42,296 bases of DNA from Ewingella americana ATCC 33852. GTDB taxonomy: Bacteria > Pseudomonadota > Gammaproteobacteria > Enterobacterales > Enterobacteriaceae. A program made the translations under genes and the position numbers. Positions 17,360 to 25,938 of the stretch are shown here, piece by piece. Below the pieces are notes generated by a model. That model had not been told where the DNA came from and did no database searches. It saw only the letters and a list, made by a program, of their open reading frames with translations. Each line of letters begins with the position of its first letter. Position 1 is the stretch's first letter. The stretch is from NCBI RefSeq assembly GCF_000735345.1, contig NZ_JMPJ01000045.1, positions 1 to 42,296 on the forward strand. Reading direction: 5' to 3'.

Positions 17360-18913
17360 TTACGGTGTATTAGGCGCTACAGGCGCAACCGGTGGAGCCA
17401 ACGGCGAGGCTGCTGGAGCCTGAGTTTGTGGCTGAACCGCGTTACCGCCGAAGATCCCGAACAGACCGGCGAACTCTTGCAGGGTCATCTTCTGACCGTT
17501 CAAATCAACCTGATTGTCGGCGTAGTGGAAGCTGCTGGAGATTGCGTCGTCTTTCAGCGTGGTGATCTTGAACATCTGACCCATGGCTGCCAGACCTTGA
17601 ACCTGCTGCTTAGCCAGTTTCTCTGCGTCGTCGCCGGTGTAACCTTCGATTTTCGCAGTTTGGGTGGTCAGCTCGGTGGCCATTGCCAGTGGAATGTTCA
17701 ACTTAGCGTCAAGCTTGCTCACCAACTGGGAAATCAGCTGATCTTCAGACTGTGCCTGAGAACCGGCGGCCGGATCTTTAAGATCTAATTGAAGGGTGAA
17801 AGTACTTTCACCTTTGCTGTTTTTCCAGCTCAGCGGGTCGATGCTGATGCTTGGGTTGCCTTTCAACAACAGTGGCAGGTTAGCGGCTAACAGCTCGGTC
17901 GCCTGCTGCTGGTAGACAGCCGGGTCAATATCGCCAGCCTGTGACAGCAACTGCTGTGACTGCTGGTTGTAGCTGTCGGAGAAGGCTTTCAGCGCGGCGG
18001 CGTCCAGTTTGTCGATTTTCACCGTCAATTTACCGGAACCAAAATCGCTGTTCTGAATCTTCAGCGCATCAATGGTGTAGTCCTGCTGGCCTTTGATATT
18101 GCTGCCTTCTTCGCTGAACTTGCTGACCAGCTTAAAGTTATCCAGAGAAGCCGCGTCTTTGCCATCAACATTGACTGCCACTTGCTTGATGGTCAGGTTT
18201 TGATCGCCAATGCCCACTTTAGACGCGCCCTGATTGGTGTCGCTGTCCAGAGAGAAGCCATTCAGAGTTACTTTTTCTTGCTGACCGAACTGGTTCTGAG
18301 AAGTGATGGCGATGCTGTCGCTCTTCGCATCCAACTTCATCTTGGTCAGCTCTTTATCCACGGCGACATTGATGTCCGCGCCGCCGAATTGCAGCTTGCT
18401 GTTGTTCTTATCGTAATCAACCGGAATAAAGTTGATGGCCGAAGAGCTGTCGCCGTTATAGGAAACGCGAGTATCAGCAGTCACCAGAGACTTGCCCTTG
18501 GTCACGTCAAACAGCGCTTTCAGCGTGGCGGTGTTTTCCAGTTCGCTGTGAACTGACGCCATGCTTGGGATCAGATTGAATTTTTTCAGCTGAGCTGCGG
18601 GGAAAGGACCATGATCGATAGTTTCGATAAAGGAGATTTCATCACCGGTTTTCAGCGCGCTGGTGCCAGCAGCAGCGGCCGCGGCATCAGGTTTCAGAAT
18701 AATGCGTACCTGGCTGCTGAACAGCCCACGTTGGTAGTCTTGATAGGAGACGTTAACCCCGGCTTTCGGGAAAGAGGATTGGATCTGGCTATTCGCGTTG
18801 GTCGCCACTTCAGCCATATGCTGTTCAATCATTTTGCCCGTATACCACGAGACGCCTGTCCAGGCCGCGCCAAGTACCACAATGACGCTTACAGCGACTA
18901 ACGATTTTTTCAT
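17360..18913 (-). CDS. ydgA: DUF945 family protein YdgA
   Basis: Envelope protein of 517 aa (E. coli 502) with an uncleaved signal or anchor helix (KKSLVAVSVIVVLGAAWTG) and a long exported region. Family blocks include YDHGPFP-like ETIDHGPFPAAQLKKFNLIPS, YNGDSSSAINF and KLAKQQVQGLAAMGQMF. The start MKKSLVAVS matches E. coli; AAGGA lies 11 nt upstream, a little far, and an in-frame ATG at 18925 is too close to it. The C terminus is a Pro/Ala/Gln-rich tail. Function is not established. It lies beside manA as in E. coli. Confidence 0.9.
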   Translation of the reverse strand: MKKSLVAVSVIVVLGAAWTGVSWYTGKMIEQHMAEVATNANSQIQSSFPKAGVNVSYQDYQRGLFSSQVRIILKPDAAAAAAGTSALKTGDEISFIETIDHGPFPAAQLKKFNLIPSMASVHSELENTATLKALFDVTKGKSLVTADTRVSYNGDSSSAINFIPVDYDKNNSKLQFGGADINVAVDKELTKMKLDAKSDSIAITSQNQFGQQEKVTLNGFSLDSDTNQGASKVGIGDQNLTIKQVAVNVDGKDAASLDNFKLVSKFSEEGSNIKGQQDYTIDALKIQNSDFGSGKLTVKIDKLDAAALKAFSDSYNQQSQQLLSQAGDIDPAVYQQQATELLAANLPLLLKGNPSISIDPLSWKNSKGESTFTLQLDLKDPAAGSQAQSEDQLISQLVSKLDAKLNIPLAMATELTTQTAKIEGYTGDDAEKLAKQQVQGLAAMGQMFKITTLKDDAISSSFHYADNQVDLNGQKMTLQEFAGLFGIFGGNAVQPQTQAPAASPLAPPVAPVAPNTP

Positions 18914-18945
18914 AGTTCTGTTCATCCTTAGATAATGTCTCGAAA

Positions 18946-18964
18946 TAAAAAACGCCTTACGGCG
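18946..18964 (-). terminator. Rho-independent terminator of manA
   Basis: On the minus strand: CGCC-GTAA-GGCG, a GNRA-type tetraloop (18953-18964), followed by TTTTTTATTT. It lies about 110 nt past the manA stop and just before ydgA, so ydgA probably has its own promoter or depends on readthrough. Confidence 0.7.
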
Positions 18965-19075
18965 CGATTTATTGTGGTGTAAGTGGGGCATGAATGGCAA
19001 ATTTTTCACAAAAATGAAGCATATCGCCTCAATTGCTCCACCTATATTTACTGCTTAATTACATCACGTGCAGCA

Positions 19076-20251
19076 TCAAAGCTTATTAAACACGCGTGCA
19101 ATGCGGCCGTTGCCGCTCACCTCGACCGGCGATTCGCTGGCGGAAAGGTAACAAGATTCCCCCGGCTTCAGCACCTGCGTCTCTTCACCTTTTTCCAGCA
19201 CCGTTTGCCCTTCAATACAGAAGATGATCGCCGCGCTATTTTGCGCCAGCGTTTGTGGCTCAGGTGACAAGCTGTGGATCGAGAAAGCAAAGTCTTCAAC
19301 GGGAATTGGGAAACTCAGCTCTGCGCCTTTCTCTACCGGCGAGGTTAAAAGCTCCCCAGCAGGTTTAGCAGTGAATTTCAGATTGTCCAGCAGCTCGGCG
19401 ATATCAATGTATTTCGGCGTCAAACCTGCGCGCAGCACGTTGTCCGAGTTGGCCATGACTTCCAGCGCTACGCCGTTGAGATAGGCGTGCGGCGTTTCGG
19501 CGTACAGGAACATGCCTTCACCCGGCTTGAGAGTGATGACGTTGAGCAGCAGAGGTGAGAACAGGCCGCTGTCCTCTGGGTAGAATTCGCTGATGCTGCG
19601 AATGGTGTCCCACGGCTGACCTTTTTGGTTATTCAACGCTGATTTCAACACGCCTAGTGCCAGAGATTTCGCTTCGCCTTCAAGGCTCAGCAGGCTAGCG
19701 AACAGGGTACGCAGATGATCGACATCAGGGTGCGTCAGGAATTCAGCAATATTCGGGTTAGCGCCAGAAACTGGCTGCAACAGCGACACAATTTCACGCA
19801 GCTCGCGGAAACCATTCATCGCCTGGAAAGGTGTCAATGCGTAAACCAACTCTGGCTTATGGTTAGCATCTTTATAGTTACGCTCTGCGGCATCAATCGG
19901 GATACCGGCAGCGTTCTCTTTGGCAAAACCCAGTTCCGCAGCGCGTTTGCTTGGGTGAACCTGAATGGACAGCGGCTGGTCGGCGCACAGCACTTTGAAC
20001 AGGAAAGGCAGCTCGCCAAAGCGTGCGGCGACTTTCGGCCCCAGCTCTTGCTCCAGATTGGCGCTAATTTGGCTGCGCAGGGCGATTTCCTGACCGTCGC
20101 TTCCTTTTACATAAGAGCTGCTTTTTGGGTGTGCACCCATCCAAAGTTCAGCCATTGGCTTTCCTTCGGGATTGGCAATGCCATAAAGGTGGGTTAATGC
20201 GTCGGTGCTGCCCCAGGCGTAGTTTTGTACACCGTTGTTCATTTTTTGCAT
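19076..20251 (-). CDS. manA: Mannose-6-phosphate isomerase, class I
   Basis: Zinc enzyme interconverting mannose-6-P and fructose-6-P, for mannose use and GDP-mannose supply. Length is 391 aa, as in E. coli. Diagnostic segments are VQNYAWGS, PMAELWMGAHP, PLSIQVHPSK (zinc ligands), NHKPELVYALTPF and ETPHAYLNGVALEVMANSDNVLRAGLTPKY with the catalytic arginine. AGGA lies 7 nt before the ATG. It is transcribed divergently from fumC; the fumA gene that separates the two in E. coli is absent. Confidence 0.98.
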   Translation of the reverse strand: MQKMNNGVQNYAWGSTDALTHLYGIANPEGKPMAELWMGAHPKSSSYVKGSDGQEIALRSQISANLEQELGPKVAARFGELPFLFKVLCADQPLSIQVHPSKRAAELGFAKENAAGIPIDAAERNYKDANHKPELVYALTPFQAMNGFRELREIVSLLQPVSGANPNIAEFLTHPDVDHLRTLFASLLSLEGEAKSLALGVLKSALNNQKGQPWDTIRSISEFYPEDSGLFSPLLLNVITLKPGEGMFLYAETPHAYLNGVALEVMANSDNVLRAGLTPKYIDIAELLDNLKFTAKPAGELLTSPVEKGAELSFPIPVEDFAFSIHSLSPEPQTLAQNSAAIIFCIEGQTVLEKGEETQVLKPGESCYLSASESPVEVSGNGRIARVFNKL

Positions 20252-20519
20252 ATTTCGTCCTGAAATCCCCGTTTTGCAGGGGATGATGTGAAGAAAATTA
20301 CTGTGGCGTAGTAAACAATGAGCACGGGCGGTTAAGCAACTGCTGATGATGAAAAAGTGCGGTAAATGCGAGAAATTATCAATTAGGGATTCTGAAATGA
20401 AATGGCTGGCCTATACTCGACGAGTCGCCTGAAGATGATCTGCGTGGCAGTTCTTGGCGGTAAACCTTTGCAAATCATAAATATTAAATTTCACCAGAAA
20501 CGAAATTAGGAGAAATATT

Positions 20520-21914
20520 ATGGCGGCAACACGCACTGAAAAGGACTCAATGGGGCCTATCGATGTACCGGCTGATAAACTTTGGGGCGCGCAGACCCAG
20601 CGTTCTCTGGAGCATTTCCGTATTTCCTCCGAAAAGATGCCTGAGGCCCTGATCCACGCCTTGGCACAGACCAAACGCGCGGCGGCCAGCGTCAATCTGG
20701 ATCTGGGCCTGCTGCCGAAAGAGCGCGCCGATGCGATTATCGCCGCCGCCGACGAAGTGCTGGCTGGCAAGCATCCTACCGAATTCCCGCTGGCAATCTG
20801 GCAGACAGGTTCCGGCACTCAAACCAACATGAATATGAATGAAGTGCTGGCTAACCGGGCGAGTGAGATCCTCGGCGGCGAGCGAGGAGAAGGGCGCAAA
20901 GTTCACCCGAATGATGATGTGAACAAGAGCCAAAGCTCGAACGACGTTTTCCCGACGGCGATGCACGTCGCCGCCGTTATCGAACTGCGCGAAACCCTGC
21001 TGCCTGAATTGAAAGAGCTGCACAAGACGTTGGCGGCGAAATCCGACGCTTTCAAAGATATCGTCAAGATTGGCCGTACCCACCTGCAAGACGCCACGCC
21101 GCTGACGCTCGGCCAAGAGATCTCTGGCTGGGTGGCGATGCTGGCCCACAGCATGGTGCACATTGAAGCCAGTATCCCGCACATTGCAGAATTAGCCTTG
21201 GGCGGCACGGCGGTAGGCACTGGGTTGAACACCCATCCTGAGTACGCGGTGCGCGTCGCCAAAGCCTTGGCAGAAGAGACTAAACAGCCTTTCGTCACCG
21301 CACCGAACAAGTTTGAAGCACTGGCGACCTGCGACGCACTGGTGCAGGGCCACGGCGCATTGAAAGGATTGGCAGCGTCTCTGATGAAAATCGCCAATGA
21401 CGTGCGCTGGTTGTCTTCCGGCCCGCGCTGCGGCATCGGCGAGATTTCTATCCCTGAAAATGAGCCGGGCAGCTCCATCATGCCGGGCAAAGTGAACCCA
21501 ACCCAGTGCGAAGCCATGACCATGCTGTGCGCGCAGGTTCTGGGTAACGACGTGGCAATCAACATCGGCGGCGCTTCCGGCAACTTCGAGCTGAACGTCT
21601 TCCGCCCAATGGTGATCCACAACTTCCTGCAATCCATCCGCCTGCTGGCCGACGGCATGCGCGGCTTTAACGAGCACTGCGCCGTAGGCATCGAACCCGT
21701 CCGCGACCGCATCACCCAGCTACTCAACGAATCCCTGATGCTGGTTACCGCGCTCAACACCCATATCGGCTACGACAAAGCGGCAGAAATCGCCAAAAAA
21801 GCGCACAAAGAAGGGCTAACCTTGAAAGGCTCTGCGCTGAAACTCGGCTATCTGACCGAGGCTGAATTCGACGAGTGGGTTAAGCCGGAGGATATGGTTG
21901 GGAGCATGAAGTAG
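20520..21914 (+). CDS. fumC: Class II fumarate hydratase
   Basis: Iron-independent, oxidation-resistant fumarase of the TCA cycle. Length is 464 aa (E. coli 467). It shows the superfamily signature [17 protein letters not shown] with the flexible catalytic-serine loop, [27 protein letters not shown] and [17 protein letters not shown] strong ribosome site AGGAGA precedes the ATG. The 268-bp gap to manA is A+T-rich near fumC (20470-20510) and should hold both promoters. E. coli fumC is SoxRS-regulated; I could not confirm a soxbox. Confidence 0.98.
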   Translation: MAATRTEKDSMGPIDVPADKLWGAQTQRSLEHFRISSEKMPEALIHALAQTKRAAASVNLDLGLLPKERADAIIAAADEVLAGKHPTEFPLAIWQTGSGTQTNMNMNEVLANRASEILGGERGEGRKVHPNDDVNKSQSSNDVFPTAMHVAAVIELRETLLPELKELHKTLAAKSDAFKDIVKIGRTHLQDATPLTLGQEISGWVAMLAHSMVHIEASIPHIAELALGGTAVGTGLNTHPEYAVRVAKALAEETKQPFVTAPNKFEALATCDALVQGHGALKGLAASLMKIANDVRWLSSGPRCGIGEISIPENEPGSSIMPGKVNPTQCEAMTMLCAQVLGNDVAINIGGASGNFELNVFRPMVIHNFLQSIRLLADGMRGFNEHCAVGIEPVRDRITQLLNESLMLVTALNTHIGYDKAAEIAKKAHKEGLTLKGSALKLGYLTEAEFDEWVKPEDMVGSMK

Positions 21915-21925
21915 TTGGACTGATG

Positions 21926-21945
21926 GGGGCAGTTTTGGCCCCTTT
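21926..21945 (+). terminator. Probable fumC terminator
   Basis: GGGGC (21926-21930), 7-nt loop, GCCCC (21938-21942), then TTT, starting 12 nt after the fumC stop. Short stem and T-run, but correct position and orientation. Confidence 0.5.
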
Positions 21946-22279
21946 AAGTTCAAAATCAAAATCAAAATCAAAATCAAAGTCGTGGGCGTCGGCCCACACC
22001 GACCAAGGGAGGCGTAAACGCGCCTCCCTTGGAACCCTGCGTTTTTCCTGTTGAGAGATCGAGGCTGCGCGGGTCGGAATGGACATGTTTCAGGCACTTT
22101 AGTGATCGTCGCGAAGTGCCGCCGCTTAGGCGGTTCCCTCAGTTCGGGCTTCGAGCCATAGGTCTCGAACCACTCCCTCGGCGTCACTTCTGAACGCGAC
22201 CTACAGGCATCTCAACCGAACCGTTCCAGTAATTTTTTCTCAGGCTTGGTCTTTGCTCCTCCCCCTGAAAAGGGGGAGG
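21941..22279 (+). repeat. Multi-hairpin dispersed repeat, copy C (swapped stem)
   Basis: Starts with a perfect hexamer tract (TCAAAA, about five units, 21950-21979), then GTGGGC/GCCCAC (21982-21997). The large hairpin here is CCAAGGGAGGCG/CGCCTCCCTTGG (22003-22014 and 22021-22032): a different stem from copies A, B and D but the same TAAACG loop. The conserved core, the invariant CCGCC-GCTTA-GGCGG hairpin (about 22119-22133), GGCTTCGAGCC...GGTCTCGAACC (22147-22171), GGCGTCACTTCTGAACGCGACC (22180-22201), a T-run (22233-22238) and a terminal hairpin CCTCCCCCT/AGGGGGAGG (22258-22279) follow. It fills the gap between convergent fumC and tus. Confidence 0.9.
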
Positions 22280-22338
22280 CTGGGAGGGGGTATTGCAGAA
22301 AACTCAGTGCTTTAGGTCAGTCTGTGAGTGGGTTAACT

Positions 22339-22361
22339 CCTTCTCCTCTCAGAGGAGAAGG
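22339..22361. repeat. CT-rich hairpin, second copy of the terminal module
   Basis: CCTTCTCCTC (22339-22348), loop TCA, GAGGAGAAGG (22352-22361), followed by CTGGGATGAGG. The hairpin at 22258-22279 has the same layout and tail (CTGGGAGGGGG), and a near-identical hairpin closes copy D (42270-42286). It lies 33 bp past the tus stop codon and may terminate tus. Confidence 0.7.
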
Positions 22362-22393
22362 CTGGGATGAGGAGTGGTTTCAACCGCACAAAC

Positions 22394-23347
22394 TCAGCTC
22401 TCAACAACCTGATCAGCCGACCAATCGGTATATAAATGCAGCCGTTTTATCAGCAAGTTCAGCGACTGGGCCTCCGGCTTATACTTGTGCTTCACGGCAC
22501 TCACATCATAATCATTCAACTCGCCAAGCTTGGGCACTTGCACATTGGGTGACTTCAAACAGAGGGCGATGAGCGGCAGTGGGCAGGGGTGTTGAACTTG
22601 CTTCTGGCTGTTGCGATACCAAACTCGGGCGATGGGCTGGACCTTTACCGGGCGCTTAATCTTCAAAATGGCATGCTCGGGAATACGCTTTACGTCATTG
22701 ATTTCACGAGTAACGTTATCCATCCACTGCTCGCGGCTGTAAGGCGGCACGGAGCGACCGGCTTTTAGGCTTTTATCTAACTGGGCAAGAACGTCATCGC
22801 GACTGACATTCTTAATAATGTGCTTATTCGCCCAGCCAAAACGCACTGAATCCGGGTCATTCAAATAAGAAATTGTGCGGTAGGCGTTCAGCGTGATCAG
22901 ACCGCGCAGGTGAGTGTGCACGAATTCAAAACGCTGCTCGCGGGCAAGGCCGGATTCCACGGTAACAATGTGTTCCAGTTCGGCCTTAAGCTTATTCACT
23001 TCCTCTATCAACAGCAGGGCGGCCTGATGTTCAGAAGCATCAACGGCATAACACAGTACGCCGGGCAGGCGGACGGCGGACTTACTGCTGACATTCTCAC
23101 CTTGATGATGAATAAACAGATTCTGGAAATGCTGCAACGCCAGCTGCTGCGCGGCTTCACCGACGTAAGGCGTCACCTGAATACGGTCGGCAGGGTTGTG
23201 CTCCTCGCCTTTGGCGATCTCCGGCAGGCTGAATACCCGCGCCTGTAAAAGCTCCAACTGCTTTAACAAACGACTGAGATCGCCAAGTGCCAGTTCTAAC
23301 TCGTTGAAACAACTGTTCATTCGCCCAATTAGGTCGTAATTCGACAT
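22394..23347 (-). CDS. tus: Replication terminus site-binding protein Tus
   Basis: Monomeric DNA-binding protein that holds Ter sites and blocks the DnaB helicase from one side. Length is 317 aa (E. coli 309). It contains SSKSAVRLPGVLCYAVD, GLITLNAYRT, FGWANKHIIKNVSRDDVLAQL (with the conserved histidine that forms part of the fork lock in E. coli), LKIKRPVKVQPIARVWY and KQVQHPCPLPLIAL, the interdomain strands that grip DNA. GGAGG lies 5 nt before the ATG. A Ter site lies 8 bp upstream of the start codon, so autorepression is expected, as in E. coli. It follows fumC convergently. Confidence 0.97.
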   Translation of the reverse strand: MSNYDLIGRMNSCFNELELALGDLSRLLKQLELLQARVFSLPEIAKGEEHNPADRIQVTPYVGEAAQQLALQHFQNLFIHHQGENVSSKSAVRLPGVLCYAVDASEHQAALLLIEEVNKLKAELEHIVTVESGLAREQRFEFVHTHLRGLITLNAYRTISYLNDPDSVRFGWANKHIIKNVSRDDVLAQLDKSLKAGRSVPPYSREQWMDNVTREINDVKRIPEHAILKIKRPVKVQPIARVWYRNSQKQVQHPCPLPLIALCLKSPNVQVPKLGELNDYDVSAVKHKYKPEAQSLNLLIKRLHLYTDWSADQVVES

Positions 23348-23355
23348 ACCGCCTC

Positions 23356-23378
23356 CATTTAGTTACAACATACAATAT
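23356..23378 (-). promoter_or_regulatory. Ter replication-termination site (TerB-like)
   Basis: Read on the minus strand it contains GTATGTTGTAACTAAA, a 16-base exact match to the core of E. coli TerB; the outer bases differ. It lies 8 bp upstream of the tus start codon, the same arrangement as E. coli TerB-tus, so it should serve both in replication arrest and in tus autoregulation. Confidence 0.93.
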
Positions 23379-23457
23379 AGTCGAAAACTAAAAAGGTGCA
23401 CAACTCATCTTCTGAGTCGTTTTTAAGATTGGGGAAAGTTTTGTTTAGCAGAGATAA

Positions 23458-23475
23458 AAGGGCGCGAACGCCCTT
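23458..23475 (-). terminator. Rho-independent terminator of ynfM
   Basis: On the minus strand: AAGGGCG-TTCG-CGCCCTT, a 7-bp stem with the stable UUCG tetraloop, then TTATCT. It lies 12 nt past the ynfM stop. Confidence 0.8.
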
Positions 23476-23487
23476 AGATTGAGGAAG

Positions 23488-24792
23488 TTACTTAACGGCG
23501 ACTTGTTTGGATTCGGCGAGATGCATCAGGCGGAAACCGACCAAAACCGCGACGGCTAGCATCAGGCAAATGAAGCTGGTGATGCCATTCCAGCCGTAGC
23601 TGTGCCAGAAATATCCGCCCAAAGTCCCCGCCACGCTGGAACCGGCATAGTAGGAGAACAGATAGAGTGACGAAGCCTGACCTTTGGCGCGGCGCGCGCG
23701 GCGGCCAATCCAGCCACTGGCTACCGAGTGGGCCGCGAAGAATCCGCCGGTGAACAGCACCATGCCGATGAAAATGGTCCAAACCGCAGGCAAAGCGGTG
23801 ATCAGAATGCCTACCAGCATCAGGCCAATAGACCCCAGCAGGACAGGGCCGCGACCATAGACTCCGGTCAATGCCCCAGCTTTCGGCGAGCTATAAGTCC
23901 CCATCAAATAGACCACTGACAGCAAACCAACAATGGCCTGACTCAGATGATAAGGAGTGCCGAGTAGGCGATAGCCGATGTAGTTGAACATGGTGACGAA
24001 GCTCCCCATGATCAGGAAACCTTCGAGGAACAACAGCGGTAGGCCGCTATCGCGCCAATGCAGTTTGAAATTGATCACCAGTTTACGAGGCTTCAGCGAA
24101 CTGGCTCTAAAGTGTTTAGAAGCGGGCAGAATGCGCCAGAACATGATGGCGGAGCACAACGCAAATACCCCAATTACCGCGACGGCCACGCGCCAAGAGA
24201 AGAAGTCGGTTAATACGCCGGTGACCAGACGGCCACTCATGCCGCCAATAGAGTTGCCGCTGATATACAGCCCCATCGAGAAAGCCACCACGCTTGGGTG
24301 AATTTCTTCGCTTAAATAGGTCATGGCGACGGCAGCCACGCCGCTGAGAGAAAGTCCAATCAGCGCGCGCATCATCAAGATGCCGTTCCAGCTCTGCATA
24401 AAGGCGCAAATCAGGGTGCATCCTGCGGCGAGCATCAGAGCCACCACCATCACCGATTTACGCCCCACGGCGTCGGACACCGGCCCGGTGAACAACAGGC
24501 CAATCGCCATCAATCCGGTTGATGCTGACAAAGAGAGGCTACTGGCCGCCGGTGAAACGCCGAATTCTTGCGACAGCACTGGCAAAATCGGCTGAACGCA
24601 GTAGAGCAGGGCAAAGGTCGCCAGACCGGCGGAAAACAGCGCCAGCGTTACGCGGATAAACTGCGGCGTTCCGCGTTTAATAAAGGGTGTTTTGCTCAGA
24701 GGCGTGGTCGGCGTGGCGGGCATTAAGTCGTCATCGTTAACTGACAGTCGATCTTCATTGGGAGTGGCGGTTTTTCGCCCTGCGATGTTCAC
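23488..24792 (-). CDS. ynfM: MFS transporter, YnfM family
   Basis: Major-facilitator protein of 434 aa (E. coli 417) with a 45-residue hydrophilic N terminus and twelve predicted membrane helices. Motif A-like GPVSDAVGRKSVMV lies between helices 2 and 3, and ASGWIGRRARRAKGQASSLY in the second half. The start is GTG, with AAGGA 7 nt upstream. The substrate is unproven; annotations as an arabinose or drug exporter rest on family similarity. It is divergent from the LysR gene ynfL, the same pair as in E. coli, with a 9-bp inverted repeat between them. Confidence 0.88.
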   Translation of the reverse strand: MNIAGRKTATPNEDRLSVNDDDLMPATPTTPLSKTPFIKRGTPQFIRVTLALFSAGLATFALLYCVQPILPVLSQEFGVSPAASSLSLSASTGLMAIGLLFTGPVSDAVGRKSVMVVALMLAAGCTLICAFMQSWNGILMMRALIGLSLSGVAAVAMTYLSEEIHPSVVAFSMGLYISGNSIGGMSGRLVTGVLTDFFSWRVAVAVIGVFALCSAIMFWRILPASKHFRASSLKPRKLVINFKLHWRDSGLPLLFLEGFLIMGSFVTMFNYIGYRLLGTPYHLSQAIVGLLSVVYLMGTYSSPKAGALTGVYGRGPVLLGSIGLMLVGILITALPAVWTIFIGMVLFTGGFFAAHSVASGWIGRRARRAKGQASSLYLFSYYAGSSVAGTLGGYFWHSYGWNGITSFICLMLAVAVLVGFRLMHLAESKQVAVK

Positions 24793-24825
24793 TGGGTTTC
24801 CTTAGCGATTGCCAAATTAAAACAA

Positions 24826-24861
24826 AAAAGATGTAAAAATTTTATCAGTGAGACATCTTTT
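24826..24861. promoter_or_regulatory. Inverted repeat between ynfM and ynfL
   Basis: AAAAGATGT (24826-24834) and ACATCTTTT (24853-24861) form a perfect 9-bp inverted repeat with an 18-bp spacer in the 123-bp divergent gap. It is a candidate binding region for YnfL, as LysR regulators usually act on the divergent neighbour. Confidence 0.5.
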
Positions 24862-24915
24862 GTCTAATATATTAATCTCTGTTGATTAAGACGTTTAACC
24901 TCTCAATGGTTCGCT

Positions 24916-25821
24916 ATGACTAATATTGAACTTCGCCATTTGCGCTATTTTATTGCTGTTGCCGACGAGCTGCATTTTGGCCGCGCGGCGGAGAGATTGC
25001 ATATCTCCCAGCCGCCATTAAGCCAGCAGATTCAAGCGCTTGAAGCCGCCATTGGCGCCAAGCTGCTCAACCGTAATAATCGCAATGTGAGCCTGACCGA
25101 AGCCGGAGAGGCGTTCTTAAAAGAGGCGCGACAGATAATCAGCCGGGTCAACGACGCCTCGCTGCAAGCTTCGAAAATCCATCAGGGAATTGCCGGGAAT
25201 TTGCGTCTGGGTTTAACCTCTTCAGCGCCATTTCTGCGCCGCGTTCAACGCACCATTCAGCGCTTTCACCTGCAATATCCCGAAGTGAACATTCGGATCG
25301 AAGAGATGAACAGCACCCAGCAGATCGAACCTTTATTGGAAGGAAGGATCGACCTTGGGATCATGCGTAATCGCCAGCTACCTGAGGTCTTACATCATCA
25401 ACTGCTGCTCTCCGAGTCGCTGGTCGCGGTGGTGCATGAGGACAATCCGCTGGTGAATCTGCCCGAAGGCGAGTTGACCTTTCACCATTTGGCGGACCAG
25501 CCCTTTGTGTTTTTCTCCAAGGATTCGGGGACATCGATGTATGACGATATCCGCGCCTTGCTCAGTTCCCACGGCATTACCCCCTTTATTACGCAGGAAG
25601 TGGGCGAGCCGTTGACTATTATTGGTCTGGTGTCGGCGGGGCTGGGCGTGTCGATTTTACCTGCGGCTTATCTGCGCATTCAGGTGGACGGCGTGCGCTA
25701 TTTACGCTTCGGCAAACAGCAGGGAACCACGCAGGTTTGGATGGTGAATCACCGCCATCGCGAGCTAAGTGCTCCCGCGACGGCTTTTATGAAACTAATG
25801 ATGCAGGATAAAAATCCGTGA
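24916..25821 (+). CDS. ynfL: LysR-family transcriptional regulator YnfL
   Basis: A 301-aa LysR-type regulator (E. coli YnfL 297). The N-terminal winged helix-turn-helix is ELRHLRYFIAVADELHFGRAAERLHISQPPLSQQIQALE, followed by the helical linker and an effector domain from about residue 90 (GNLRLGLTSSAPFL). It probably controls divergent ynfM; the co-inducer is unknown. The ribosome site before the ATG is weak. Order ynfM-ynfL-mlc-ynfK matches E. coli. Confidence 0.88.
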   Translation: MTNIELRHLRYFIAVADELHFGRAAERLHISQPPLSQQIQALEAAIGAKLLNRNNRNVSLTEAGEAFLKEARQIISRVNDASLQASKIHQGIAGNLRLGLTSSAPFLRRVQRTIQRFHLQYPEVNIRIEEMNSTQQIEPLLEGRIDLGIMRNRQLPEVLHHQLLLSESLVAVVHEDNPLVNLPEGELTFHHLADQPFVFFSKDSGTSMYDDIRALLSSHGITPFITQEVGEPLTIIGLVSAGLGVSILPAAYLRIQVDGVRYLRFGKQQGTTQVWMVNHRHRELSAPATAFMKLMMQDKNP

Positions 25822-25938
25822 AAGCGCTGTTTTTACAGTCAATTCTTAACGGGTTTTAATTCAATATGTGCACCGAATCACATAACGAATCAAATAGTTG
25901 ACGACATATAGCAAAAACCCCACCATAGCCATTAATCT

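Noticed and set aside
20415-20425. ACTCG-A-CGAGT dyad upstream of fumC as an operator
   Set aside because: Only 5-bp arms and no match to a SoxS, FNR or ArcA site that I know; chance is likely.
21950-21979. Short regular repeats as a possible CRISPR array
   Set aside because: The unit is only 6 bp, tandem, without spacers, and no cas gene is near.
24723-24792. Internal ATG as the ynfM start instead of GTG
   Set aside because: The GTG has AAGGA at good spacing, while the internal ATG has no clear ribosome site; still not excluded.
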